A stretch of DNA of 64,000 nt from Spirillospora albida (GCF_000718255.1 NZ_JOFJ01000017.1:52856-116855), one strand, 5' to 3'; counted from the first letter of the stretch, positions 32,625-41,241 are shown. Made by a program: numbers and translations. The notes: generated from the sequence alone by a model not told the origin.

Positions 32625-34061
32625 TCAAATCTGGATGCACACGTTGACGGGCTCGGAGAAGAAGTCCAGGGAGTACTCTCCCCCTTCGCGGCCGATCCCC
32701 GACGCCTTGACGCCGCCGAACGGGGTGCGGAGGTCGCGCAGGTTCCAGCAGTTCACCCAGACGATTCCCGTCTCGACGCGGGGGGCCACGCGGTGCGCGC
32801 GGGACAGGTCGCGGGTCCAGAGCGCGGACGCGAGACCGTAGGGGCTGTCGTTGGCGAGTCCGAGGGCCTCGTCTTCCGTGTCGAACGGGGCGACATGGCA
32901 GATGGGGCCGAAGACCTCCTCTTTCACGGTTCGCGCCGATTCGGGGAGGCCCGTGATGACGGTGGGCTCGACGTAGAAGCCGCCGTCACGCTCGTCGCCG
33001 AACTCGGGGACGCCTCCTCCCGCGACGAAGGCTGCCCCCTCCTCCTCGGCGAGCCGGTAGTAGGAGAGGACCTTGTCGCGGTGCTCAGCGGAGATCATCG
33101 GCCCGTACCCGGCGAGCCCTCCGGCCCGCTTGCCCAGTTCGCGGACGAAATCGTCGAAGACGGGCCGCTCCACGTAGACGCGCTCGGTGCAAAGGCAGAT
33201 CTGCCCGGAGTGGGTGAACGAGGAGCGGACCGTCCCGTCGAGGGCCGCTTCGAGGTCGGCGTCCGCGAACACGATCGCGGGATTCTTGCCGCCCAGCTCG
33301 AACGAGACCGGCGTGACGTGGTCGGCGGCGTTCCGCATGATGGCGGCGCCGGTGGCGGACTCCCCGGTGAAGGCGATCGCGTCCACGCCGGGGTGGCCGG
33401 TGAGGAACGCGCCCGCCGCGTCCGCGCCGTGCCCGTGCACCAGGTTGAACGCGCCGGAGGGCAGCCCGGCCGCGTCGATCACGTGCGCGAGAAGCGTCGC
33501 CGTGGAGGGCGTCTCTTCGGACGGCTTCGCGACGACGGCGTTCCCGGCCGCCAGGGCGGGCGCGACCTTCCATGTGAGCAGGAGGAGCGGCAGGTTCCAC
33601 GGCGAGATGATCGCGACGACGCCGAGCGGCCGCCGCACGGTGTAGTTGAGGGCCTCGCCGGCCCCGCCGCTCCATCCCGGGACGCTCGTCGTGTAGGCGC
33701 GCTCGGGCCGCCCGTAGAGCAGATCGGCGTACGCGCGGAAGTTGCCGATCGCGCGCGGGACGTCGACGGTGGCGGCGAGCTCGCGCGGCTTGCCGGTGTC
33801 GGCGACCTCCGCGTCGACGAACGCGTCGAACCGGGCCTCGATGCCGTCCGCGATGCGCCTCAGGGCGGTGGCCCGCCGCGCGGCGTCGGCCGCGCCCCAG
33901 GCTCCGCGCAGCGCGGATCGGGCGGCGGTCACGGCCTCGTCCACGATCTCGCGGGTCGCCTCCGGAACCACACCGCGCTCCGACCCGTCGCGGGGATCGA
34001 TCAGCGCGAAGGACGGGCCGTCCGAGCGGAAGGCGCCGCCCACGTAGTGCTCAGCCTTCAT
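32625..34061 (-). CDS. 2-aminomuconate-6-semialdehyde dehydrogenase (ALDH family)
   Basis: 478-aa NAD-dependent aldehyde dehydrogenase. GVVAIISPWNLPLLLLTWKV, the Glu motif FELGGKNPAIVF and the catalytic Cys motif HSGQICLCTERVYV are present, with CNLRDLRTPFGGVKASGIGR at the end. This is the AmnC/DmpC (2-aminomuconic or 2-hydroxymuconic semialdehyde) subgroup by eye; the operon favours 2-aminomuconate semialdehyde. First gene of the operon. A LysR-type box lies 50-70 bp upstream, and its promoter faces the divergent lysR. Confidence 0.88.
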   Translation of the reverse strand: MKAEHYVGGAFRSDGPSFALIDPRDGSERGVVPEATREIVDEAVTAARSALRGAWGAADAARRATALRRIADGIEARFDAFVDAEVADTGKPRELAATVDVPRAIGNFRAYADLLYGRPERAYTTSVPGWSGGAGEALNYTVRRPLGVVAIISPWNLPLLLLTWKVAPALAAGNAVVAKPSEETPSTATLLAHVIDAAGLPSGAFNLVHGHGADAAGAFLTGHPGVDAIAFTGESATGAAIMRNAADHVTPVSFELGGKNPAIVFADADLEAALDGTVRSSFTHSGQICLCTERVYVERPVFDDFVRELGKRAGGLAGYGPMISAEHRDKVLSYYRLAEEEGAAFVAGGGVPEFGDERDGGFYVEPTVITGLPESARTVKEEVFGPICHVAPFDTEDEALGLANDSPYGLASALWTRDLSRAHRVAPRVETGIVWVNCWNLRDLRTPFGGVKASGIGREGGEYSLDFFSEPVNVCIQI

Positions 34062-34109
34062 CCGTCCTCCAGCGCCGGGTACCGGGCACTGCGATCGTCT
34101 TCCTCCCAA

Positions 34110-34128
34110 GGTATGCCTGGCAAATACC
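34110..34128. promoter_or_regulatory. LysR-type binding site in the ALDH/lysR divergent promoter
   Basis: GGTATGCCTGGCAAATACC: interrupted dyad GGTAT...ATACC containing a T-N11-A core. A further half-site GGTATA at 34142-34147 lies toward the lysR gene. Both sit between the divergent starts (34061 and 34182), the standard arrangement for autorepression and ligand-dependent activation by LysR proteins. Confidence 0.6.
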
Positions 34129-34181
34129 AAACCGCCCGTGAGGTATAACGGTTCGGGGATATCTACGGCGAAAGGTCGGCC

Positions 34182-35108
34182 ATGCGGGAGATCGACCTGC
34201 TCAGCGGGCGGCTGAAGCTCCGCCATCTCGTCCTGGTCGTCGCGATCGCCGACCAGGGCAGCGTCCTGCGCGCCGCCGAGCGCCTCCGCCTGGCCCAGCC
34301 CGCCGTGACCCGCAGCCTGCGCGAGGTCGAACGCGTCCTCGGCGTCGAGCTGTTCACCCGCGGGCCGCGCGGCGTGACCCCCACGATGTACGGGGACGCG
34401 TTCCTGGAGCACGCACGGGCCGTCCTGGCGGAGCTGCGCCGCGCGGGCGACCGCATCGGCGGCCTGGCCGACGGCGAGGTCGGCACGGTCGCGATCGGCA
34501 CGCTGCTCGCCGGCTCGAACGTCCTGCTGCCCCGCGCGATCGCCGCCCTGAAGCGCGAGCGCCCCGGCATCACGGTGATCGTCCGAGAGGCCACGTTCAA
34601 CGCGCAGGTGCCGCGTCTCCTGGACGGCGAGATCGACCTCATCCTGGGCCGCCTGAACCCGATCGAGGACGTGCGGGGCCTGCGCCAGATCACCCTCTAC
34701 GGCGAACCCGTCCGCCTGGTGGCCCGCACCGACCACCCCGCCCGGCAGAAGGGCGATCTCACCCTCGCCGACCTATGCGACCACCCGTGGGTGCTCCCCC
34801 TGGAGCAGACCGCGCTGCGCACCGAACTCGAACAGCTCTTCCGCGCGGAGGGCCTGACGCTCCCCGGGAACCTGGTGGAATGCACGTCGGTGCTGACCGT
34901 CCGGACCCTGGTCCGCGACACCGACATGATCGCCGCGCTGCCCGACCTGGTCGCCCGCACCGACCCCGGCATAGCCCCGCTGCCGGTGCCCCTGGAGACG
35001 GTCCGCCGCCAGGTGGGCGTGACCCTCCCCGCGCACCGCGCCCCCACCCCGTCGGCGCGCCTGATGCTCGACCATCTGCGCCGCGAGGCGGAACGCCTCA
35101 CCGCCTGA
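34182..35108 (+). CDS. LysR-family regulator of the kynurenine meta-cleavage operon
   Basis: 308-aa LysR protein. HTH near residues 14-50: LKLRHLVLVVAIADQGSVLR then AAERLRLAQPAVTRSLREVE, followed by a periplasmic-binding-like effector domain of the GbpR/CbsR-like group (PMYGDAF-type start, TMYGDAFLEHARAVLAELRR). Divergent from the ALDH-led operon with a candidate LysR box between, so it very likely controls it; the inducer may be a pathway intermediate such as kynurenine or 3-hydroxyanthranilate (inference). Its 3' end overlaps the convergent formamidase gene by 11 bp. Confidence 0.9.
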   Translation: MREIDLLSGRLKLRHLVLVVAIADQGSVLRAAERLRLAQPAVTRSLREVERVLGVELFTRGPRGVTPTMYGDAFLEHARAVLAELRRAGDRIGGLADGEVGTVAIGTLLAGSNVLLPRAIAALKRERPGITVIVREATFNAQVPRLLDGEIDLILGRLNPIEDVRGLRQITLYGEPVRLVARTDHPARQKGDLTLADLCDHPWVLPLEQTALRTELEQLFRAEGLTLPGNLVECTSVLTVRTLVRDTDMIAALPDLVARTDPGIAPLPVPLETVRRQVGVTLPAHRAPTPSARLMLDHLRREAERLTA

Positions 35109-35961
35109 CGAGCCCCAGCAGCGCCCGGCACACCGCCGACTCGGGATCGGCGAGGTCGAGGACGACGTCGAAATGGTCGCGTCCAGGCACGACGAGCAGT
35201 TCCCCGTTGCCCCAGCGGGGCTGGAACGACCGCGACTGCTCCAGGAACCCGTCCCCGTCGTGCTCGGCGACCACGAACACCGCCGGGCACCGCCGGGCCG
35301 CAGGCAGCAGCGCGGGGCTGAGCCGCGCGGCCTCCTCCACGTCCAGCCCGACGACGTCGTTGACGTAGACCCGTGTGATCGGCCGCAGGTCGAACAGGCC
35401 GCTGACCGGGAGAGCGCCCTTCACCACGTCCTCCGGCAGGCCGAAGGACCCCTGCCAGCCGTCCACCATCGTCATCCCGGTGAGGTGCCCGCCCGCCGAC
35501 GAGCCCCCGACGAAGATCCGCTCCGGGTCCAGCCCGTGCTCGCGCCCGTGCCGGTACACCCAGGCCACGCAGGCCCGGACCTGCCGGACGATCTCCCCGA
35601 GCGTCGCCTCCGGCGCGAGGGTGTAGTCGGGCACGATGGTCGCGACGCCCTGCTCCCACAGACTCCGGGCCATGAACGCCGACACATGGCGCGACAGCGC
35701 GATCCAGTAACCGCCGTGCAGATAGACGAACGCCGGGCGCAGGGCGCCCTCTCGCACACCCCAGACGTCCAGCCGCTCCCCGCCGACCTCGTCATAGACG
35801 AGGCCGGTGACCGCGGGCAGCCCCTGGACGGCCCGCCGCGACTCCTCTCCGTAGCGGGCGAGATGCCGGTCGAACAGCTCCGGCCCGGCCTTGCGCCGCA
35901 CGTTGTAGGCGGCGTCCAGCTCCTCATCGGTCGGTTCCTCACCGGACCGCGCATCGACCAC
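35098..35961 (-). CDS. Kynurenine formamidase (alpha/beta hydrolase type)
   Basis: 287-aa hydrolase. The oxyanion motif YLHGGYWIAL and the nucleophile elbow GGSSAGGHL are those of the eukaryotic-like arylformamidases (HGGYW), with Asp in VVAEHDGDGF and His in VPGRDHFDVVL completing the triad. It hydrolyses N-formylkynurenine to kynurenine. The GTG at 35959-35961 is chosen for GGAGGT 6 nt upstream; longer frames exist but lack support. Position beside the kynureninase operon supports the call. Confidence 0.85.
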   Translation of the reverse strand: MVDARSGEEPTDEELDAAYNVRRKAGPELFDRHLARYGEESRRAVQGLPAVTGLVYDEVGGERLDVWGVREGALRPAFVYLHGGYWIALSRHVSAFMARSLWEQGVATIVPDYTLAPEATLGEIVRQVRACVAWVYRHGREHGLDPERIFVGGSSAGGHLTGMTMVDGWQGSFGLPEDVVKGALPVSGLFDLRPITRVYVNDVVGLDVEEAARLSPALLPAARRCPAVFVVAEHDGDGFLEQSRSFQPRWGNGELLVVPGRDHFDVVLDLADPESAVCRALLGLVRR

Positions 35962-36077
35962 GACGACACCTCCGCTCGACCGCCCGCCAGGGCCGCTCCG
36001 GGGCGGCGGGCGGGACGGAACGAAGGATGCCACGATCCCGTCCCGGCCATCCCGTCGGCCGGAGCCTCTTGCCCGAC

Positions 36078-37031
36078 TCATGACGTTCGGCCGGACCGGC
36101 GCGCGGAGCGCTGGACGTCCAGCAGCGCGATCAGCAGCACGAGCGCCCCGGCGAGCTGCACCGGGGTGAGTTCCTGGCCCAGCCACGCCCAGGCGAGGGC
36201 CGCGCCGAAGATCGGCTCCAGCGAGATGTTGACCGCTCCGATCGCGGCGCCCACCCGGGCGGCGCCCCACGAGAACAGCAGGAACGGCAGGAGCGTCCCG
36301 AACAGGCCGACCCCGGCCGCGGCCAGCAGGGCACCCGGCCGGTGGAACAGGTCCGGGACGCCGCGGGCGAGCTGCACGGCCAGCCAGAGCACTCCCGATA
36401 TCGCGAAGGCCCAGGTGGTGGCGGCGAGCGCGCCGCGACCCCGGGCGGCGGCGCCGCCGAGGCCGGAGAACGCCGCCACCGCCGCGGCCGTCAGCAGGGC
36501 GAAGAGGACGCCCACCAGATCCAGGTCCGAGAGGGGTGCCGTCGGGAGTTCCACGACGAGGCCCACCCCCGCCAGGGCCGCGGCCAGGCCGATGACGACG
36601 CGCGCCGGCGGCACCCGGCGGGCCGCCATGGCGGTCCACGCGACCACGAGGGCGGGGGCGAGGTTCTGCAGCACCAGGGCCACCGCGACCGGCAGCCTGG
36701 CGATGGCCAGGAACAGGCCCGCGTTGGCCACCGCCACCGCGATCCCGAAGCCGATCGTCGGCCGCCACCCGGCGCGGACCGCGCCGGAGGCGACCCGCGG
36801 GCCCGCCTTACGCCAGGCCCGGCGCCGCCAGGGGAGGAGGAGGGCGAGGCCGGCTGCCGCGATCCAGGTGCGCACGGCGACGACCTCGAGCGGGTCGGCG
36901 CCGCCGGCGAACAGCCGGCCCGCGACGGTGCCCCCCAAGCCCCACAGGGCGGCCGCCGCCACCACTGCCGCGAGGCCGCCGTTCCCGGTGCCGACGCGGG
37001 GAGCGGTGTCCGGCGTCTCGGTGGCGGTCAC
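36078..37031 (-). CDS. EamA/DMT-family transporter
   Basis: 317-aa membrane protein with two EamA repeats, about ten hydrophobic helices (for example AAVVAAAALWGLGGTVAGRL and VGVLFALLTAAAVAAFSGLG; second-repeat end AINISLEP-like AIGAVNISLEPIFGAALAWA). GTG start with AAGGAGG upstream. Family members export amino acids and related metabolites. It is 116 bp upstream of the formamidase on the same strand and divergent from the CGNR regulator. Cargo could be an aromatic metabolite, but nothing in the sequence shows this. Confidence 0.87.
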   Translation of the reverse strand: MTATETPDTAPRVGTGNGGLAAVVAAAALWGLGGTVAGRLFAGGADPLEVVAVRTWIAAAGLALLLPWRRRAWRKAGPRVASGAVRAGWRPTIGFGIAVAVANAGLFLAIARLPVAVALVLQNLAPALVVAWTAMAARRVPPARVVIGLAAALAGVGLVVELPTAPLSDLDLVGVLFALLTAAAVAAFSGLGGAAARGRGALAATTWAFAISGVLWLAVQLARGVPDLFHRPGALLAAAGVGLFGTLLPFLLFSWGAARVGAAIGAVNISLEPIFGAALAWAWLGQELTPVQLAGALVLLIALLDVQRSARRSGRTS

Positions 37032-37074
37032 GCGCCTCCTTCCCGGAGCGGGATGTAACCCCTAAACTGATTCA

Positions 37075-37647
37075 GTGGTTAGCTCTCGAGAGGGTACCCC
37101 GCAGAAGCGACAAGATGCCCCTCCTCCCCTGGAGCTCGTCCGCGCCTTCATCAACACGCGTGACCTGGAAATCGGGACCGACGCGCTGTCCGAGCCCGAG
37201 GGCGTGCGGCACTGGCTGGTGTCACAGGGGCTCGCCGAACCGCCGGTCGTGGTCGGCGAGGAGGATCGGGCCGAGGCGGTCCGGGTGCGCGAGGCGATGC
37301 GCTCGCTGGCGCGCCGCAACACCGGGCGTCCGATCGACCCGGACGACGCGCGGGTGCTCGACCGGCTCTCCCGCCGGGCCGGCCTCCGCGTCCGCTTCGA
37401 CCCGGCGGGCGGCCAGGCCCTGGCGCCACGGCAGGGCGGTGACGTGCGCTCCGCCCTCGGCGTCCTGCTCGCGGCCGTCGCGACGGCGGCGATCGACGGG
37501 ACGTGGCGGCGCCTCAAGGTGTGCTCCGCCGATGACTGCCTGTGGGCCTTCTACGACCACTCGCGCAACCGCTCGGGGGTCTGGTGCCAGATGGCCGAAT
37601 GCGGCAACCGCGCCAAGGTCCGCGCGTACCGGGATCGCCGCGCCTGA
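37075..37647 (+). CDS. CGNR zinc-finger transcriptional regulator (ABATE domain)
   Basis: 190-aa regulator. The N-terminal part (LELVRAFINTRDLEIGTDAL) belongs to the stress-induced ABATE domain; the C-terminal zinc finger has VCSADDCLWAFYDHSRNRSG then MAECGNRAKVRAYRDR, with the family CGNR motif. The GTG at 37075 lies 6 nt after a TAAACT -10-like box (37063-37068), so translation may be leaderless. An imperfect dyad CTAAACTGA / TCAGTGGTTAG covers that box and the start codon and may mediate autoregulation and control of the divergent EamA gene (43 bp away). Confidence 0.88.
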   Translation: MVSSREGTPQKRQDAPPPLELVRAFINTRDLEIGTDALSEPEGVRHWLVSQGLAEPPVVVGEEDRAEAVRVREAMRSLARRNTGRPIDPDDARVLDRLSRRAGLRVRFDPAGGQALAPRQGGDVRSALGVLLAAVATAAIDGTWRRLKVCSADDCLWAFYDHSRNRSGVWCQMAECGNRAKVRAYRDRRA

Positions 37648-37679
37648 CGTCGGCCCGGCCGGTCTCCGCACGGGGCGAA

Positions 37680-37711
37680 GGCCCGCCGGACGGGGTGGAA
37701 TCCGGCGGGCC
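37680..37711. terminator. Bidirectional terminator
   Basis: Perfect 11-bp stem GGCCCGCCGGA / TCCGGCGGGCC with a 10-nt loop, between the convergent CGNR gene and the acylase gene; on the plus strand it is followed by GGGTCTCTCTC. Confidence 0.6.
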
Positions 37712-37720
37712 GGGTCTCTC

Positions 37721-40075
37721 TCAGCCTCCGGTCAGGGTGATGGTCCGGAGCGCGGGGGCCGCCTTGATCTCGTTCTCGCAGAAGCGGGACGTCACCCAGC
37801 GCTTGCCGGAGAAGAGGCGGGTCTGGTCCGCGTAGTGGGGGGACGTGGGGTCGGCCGACTGGGAGTAGGTCAGGATCGTGCGGGCGTCGGGGCAGCCGTC
37901 ATCGTCGAACGAGACCACCTGGACGTAGCTGGAGCCCGTGTTGACCTCGGTGTAGCCCTTGCCCGGTGTCCAGGGCATCTCCAGCTTGTTGAAGAGGCCG
38001 AGGGGCTCGGAACCGCCGCCCACCGGGATCCTCGCGCCGTTGCGGACGACGTACTGGTTCGCGCTCAGGGGCGCGTCCAGGGGGATGCCGTCGGCCTTCA
38101 GTTCGCCGACCGCGTCCCAGAGGGCCTTGCGGGCGGCGAGGCTGCCGGTGTTGAAGCCGCGCGGCGTGCCGACCGGGTCGGAGGCGGTGAAGCCCGTCTT
38201 CCACAGGTCCCAGGCGGCGGTGGCCTTGCGCCAGTAGCGGTCGAAGAGGAGGGCGCCGCGGCTGCCGGGATCCATCTTGCGGTCCCACGCGGCGAGGACG
38301 TCGCAGGGCCGCCCGAGGCGCATGTCGCGGCACATGGCGATGGTGCCGCCGGCCGCGAGCTCGGCCGCGTGGACGCGGTTGGCGAAGACGAGGTCCTGCA
38401 TCTCCGCGCGGGTGAAGCGGCCCTCCCTCATCTCCTCCTGGACGGCCACGAGGCCGCTGCGGGTGCGGAGCGTGCGGGCGGCCTTCTCGTTGCCGATGAT
38501 GCGGTCGTACCCCTCGAGGGGCTGCTTCGGGTTCGACAGCCAGTGGCTGTCGTTGGAGTTCGTGACGTAGTCGGAGCGGTGCAGGACCGGGTAGCGGTCC
38601 GGGGAGAGGATGCCGGGCTGGACGGTGCCCGCGGCCTTGCCGGGGGCGCACGCCGACCTGGTGCCGTCCAGGATCGGGACGCCCGCCTGGTTCAGGACGA
38701 GGCGGCCCAGGAGGGTGCTGCAGCGGTTCGCGAGGTCGTCGGTGACGTTGGGGAGCACCTGGACCTGCGCGTAGAGGGCCTTACCGCGCTTGTCCGTCGC
38801 GATGGTGTTGACCCAAGGGAGGCCCTGCGTCGCCTTCAGCGCCTTGACCGCCTCGTCGGTCGTGCGGGCCTTGCCCAGGGCCAGGGACGTGTTCAGGACC
38901 CGGAGGTTCGTCATGTTGGGGTCGGTGATGGAGTACGCGTTCTGCGTCGTCCAGGGGAGCGAGATGGTCGCCACCCCCGTCACGATCGGGCCGTAGCGGG
39001 TGCTCCACTGCGTGGTGGTGACGGGCTTCAGGGAGCCGTCCGCCTGGCGGGCCTGGACGGTGACCCGGCGCTGGGTCATCTTCTCCTTCTTGCCGTCCAC
39101 CGTGTAGGACGTGGGGTCGCCCGGCACGAGCTTGACCTCGGTCAGAAGGAAGGTGCGTCCGGTCGCGACGGTGTGGCTCCACGCGAAGTCCGCGTTGTAA
39201 CCGATGTTGACGGCCGGGGAGCCGAGGATGGCGCCGCCGCTCACGTTCAGCTTGCCGGGGATCGTCTGCTGCGACTGCCAGAACCGGCGGCCGCTGTGCC
39301 ACGGGTAGTGCGGGTTGCCGAGGAGCAGGCCGCGTCCGGTGGCGGTGGCGCCGCCCGCGACGGCGACGGCGTTGCTGCCGAGGCCGGTCCGGTCCATCAG
39401 GTCGCGCATGCCGGTGGCGATCTCCCGCGGCGACCGCGCCCTGACCTGGGTCTCGGCGCCGGACGGCGGGGCGGCCGTGGCGATCTGCTGGGTGAGCAGG
39501 CCGGAGCCGCCGAGCATGGCGAGGGCGTGGCCCCGCCGCAGGACGTCCATGGGGGTGATCGGACGCAGCCAGGCGGCGCCCTTGCAAGCGGGGTCGGTGA
39601 CCCCGCCCTCGCGCAGGTAGCGGTTGTAGCCGGCGGCCCAGCCCCGGCTCAGCTCGCGGACGTCGGCGGTCGGGCCGAAGGGGGCGGGCGCGGCGGCGAG
39701 GCGCTCGACGGTGCCGGCGGCCCGGATGCCGGCGAAGAACACGTCGCTGGCGAGGTTCGTGGTCGCCTCCGACAGCGACGGGTCGGCGGGCCGCGCGTCC
39801 GGGCCGAAGAACGACGAGCGCTCGCCGCGCAGGGTGACGAAGCCCTGCGCGAGCAGGCAGGCGTTGTCCTTGGCCTGCGCGTATCCGGTGCCGTAGCCGA
39901 GACCGGCGTAGTCCTTCGCCACGATGTGGGGGATGCCGTACTCGGTGTAACGGATGGCGGCCGACAGCCCCTGTCCCCTGACCTCGGTGCCCGCGGCGGA
40001 CGAGGCGGTCAGGGGGGTCAGGGCGGCGGCGGCGAGCAGCAGCGTCCCCGCCGCTCGCGGACCGGTGCGCAACAT
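37721..40075 (-). CDS. Secreted penicillin acylase-family amidase (AHL/aculeacin acylase-like)
   Basis: 784-aa Ntn-hydrolase precursor. The ATG at 40073-40075 has AAGGAG upstream; a signal peptide (RTGPRAAGTLLLAAAALTPL, cut near ASSAAG) predicts export. The alpha chain ends before the autoproteolytic site, giving the N-terminal nucleophile Ser in GSNAVAVAGGATATGRGLLL, followed by GNPHYPW and NVSGGAILGSPAVNIGYNAD of the beta chain, including the oxyanion Asn region. This group includes acyl-homoserine-lactone acylases and lipopeptide deacylases of actinomycetes. Single gene; substrate not determined. Confidence 0.9.
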   Translation of the reverse strand: MLRTGPRAAGTLLLAAAALTPLTASSAAGTEVRGQGLSAAIRYTEYGIPHIVAKDYAGLGYGTGYAQAKDNACLLAQGFVTLRGERSSFFGPDARPADPSLSEATTNLASDVFFAGIRAAGTVERLAAAPAPFGPTADVRELSRGWAAGYNRYLREGGVTDPACKGAAWLRPITPMDVLRRGHALAMLGGSGLLTQQIATAAPPSGAETQVRARSPREIATGMRDLMDRTGLGSNAVAVAGGATATGRGLLLGNPHYPWHSGRRFWQSQQTIPGKLNVSGGAILGSPAVNIGYNADFAWSHTVATGRTFLLTEVKLVPGDPTSYTVDGKKEKMTQRRVTVQARQADGSLKPVTTTQWSTRYGPIVTGVATISLPWTTQNAYSITDPNMTNLRVLNTSLALGKARTTDEAVKALKATQGLPWVNTIATDKRGKALYAQVQVLPNVTDDLANRCSTLLGRLVLNQAGVPILDGTRSACAPGKAAGTVQPGILSPDRYPVLHRSDYVTNSNDSHWLSNPKQPLEGYDRIIGNEKAARTLRTRSGLVAVQEEMREGRFTRAEMQDLVFANRVHAAELAAGGTIAMCRDMRLGRPCDVLAAWDRKMDPGSRGALLFDRYWRKATAAWDLWKTGFTASDPVGTPRGFNTGSLAARKALWDAVGELKADGIPLDAPLSANQYVVRNGARIPVGGGSEPLGLFNKLEMPWTPGKGYTEVNTGSSYVQVVSFDDDGCPDARTILTYSQSADPTSPHYADQTRLFSGKRWVTSRFCENEIKAAPALRTITLTGG

Positions 40076-40232
40076 GGGACTCCTTGTTTCCAGAAACCTC
40101 GAAAACATGGCACGCGGTACTGGACCGCGACAAGACCCGCAGGTAACGATTCAGGGCAGGCCGCCGGCCGGGATCGGAGCGAACCCCGCGCTCCGCCCCC
40201 GCGCGGCGGCGCACCCCGTTACCATCTCGGAG

Positions 40233-40251
40233 TGCCAAGATCCCGTTGGCA
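40233..40251. promoter_or_regulatory. Palindrome TGCCAA-N7-TTGGCA upstream of the DUF4253 gene
   Basis: Perfect 6-bp arms separated by 7 nt, 25-43 bp before the ATG at 40276, in the 200-bp divergent region with the acylase gene. TACCGG at 40259-40264 may be near the -10. It looks like an operator, but no regulator gene is adjacent. Confidence 0.4.
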
Positions 40252-40275
40252 TGATGTGTACCGGAACGGCGTGAG

Positions 40276-41106
40276 ATGGATGACCTCGAGGTCCGGCGGC
40301 GGCTGCCGGGCGACCTGCCGCGGCTGTTCGGCGGCGACGCGGCCGAGCGGACGCTGTCGGTGCCGCTGCCCGACGGCGACGTGGTCTGGCCCGACCCCGG
40401 TTACCCGCAGCGGCAGACGCTGCTGCGGCCCGCGTTCTGGCTGAGCGACGACCCCGTCGACGGCGACCTGTGGGCGCGGCTGCGCGCCGAGCACCACCGC
40501 TCGGGGCTGTGGCCGCTGCTGCTGGACGAGTCGGACCAGCCGTGGGCGGCCGGCCAGATCGCGCCCGAGCCGGTCGAGGAGATCGGCAACTACCTGCCGC
40601 ACGCGTTCATGTCGGAGGTGTGGGCCGACTGGGCGGAGCAGGCCGCCACGGCCGACCTCGACGACCTCGCCCCGTTCGGGCTGCACTGCCCGGGTCCGGC
40701 TCCCGCAGGCGGCCTCCTGGACGATCCCGACGCCCTCGCCGACCGGTACGCGCGGACGCTCGACCGGCGCGGCCTGTCCCTCGGCCTCGTCGCGGTGGAG
40801 CGCGGGGCGGACGCGCTCGCGGCCGTCGGCTGGCAGGGCGCACTCAACCACAACGAGTGGACGGCGCCGCTCGCGGCAGTCCTGCGCGGGTGGGAGGACC
40901 GCTTCGGCGCCCGCGTCGTCGCCCTCGGCTTCAACACCCTGGAGCTGAGCGTCGCGGCGCCGCCGGTGACGACGCGGCACGCCGTCCACGTGGCGGCGGA
41001 GCACTGGGCGTTCTGCCCCGACATCCTGTTCCAGGGGCCGGGGACCCTCGCCGGCTACGCCGAGGACATCCGCGGCAAGACGTCCTGGTCCTTCTGGTGG
41101 GACTGA
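40276..41106 (+). CDS. DUF4253 domain protein
   Basis: 276-aa protein. The C-terminal ~110 residues carry DUF4253 features: ALAAVGWQGALNHNEW, LRGWEDRFGARVVALGFNTL, ELSVAAPPVTTRHAVHVAAE and the end KTSWSFWWD. The N-terminal half (RRRLPGDLPRLFGGDAAERT) is the matching actinobacterial extension. No signal peptide or membrane segment. Function unknown; family members occur widely in actinobacteria, often as single genes. Two nt after the stop an 18-codon GTG frame follows and is not called. Confidence 0.82.
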   Translation: MDDLEVRRRLPGDLPRLFGGDAAERTLSVPLPDGDVVWPDPGYPQRQTLLRPAFWLSDDPVDGDLWARLRAEHHRSGLWPLLLDESDQPWAAGQIAPEPVEEIGNYLPHAFMSEVWADWAEQAATADLDDLAPFGLHCPGPAPAGGLLDDPDALADRYARTLDRRGLSLGLVAVERGADALAAVGWQGALNHNEWTAPLAAVLRGWEDRFGARVVALGFNTLELSVAAPPVTTRHAVHVAAEHWAFCPDILFQGPGTLAGYAEDIRGKTSWSFWWD

Positions 41107-41164
41107 GCGTGTGGGACGCGTTCGGCGCCCGCGAGCACCGCGAGGGCAAGGACCTCCTCGAGTG

Positions 41165-41185
41165 ACGCTACCGGTCCGGTAGCGT
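41165..41185. promoter_or_regulatory. Palindromic operator upstream of the iol operon
   Basis: ACGCTACCG-GTC-CGGTAGCGT, perfect 9-bp arms, centred 67 bp before the iolE start. Size and position suit a LacI, GntR or TetR-type repressor of inositol genes. It could instead be a stem-loop ending the DUF4253 transcript, since TTTCG follows. Confidence 0.5.
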
Positions 41186-41241
41186 TTCGCCCTTGCCGTG
41201 GGGCACGGGCCGGGTCATCGTGGGCAGCGGAGGGTGAGCCG

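Noticed and set aside
37115..40444. Plus-strand open frame of about 1,100 codons opposite the acylase
   Set aside because: Antisense shadow of the acylase, which has full Ntn-hydrolase motifs and a signal peptide.
41109..41165. 18-codon GTG frame after the DUF4253 gene
   Set aside because: Too short, no ribosome site, no recognisable sequence; probably chance.
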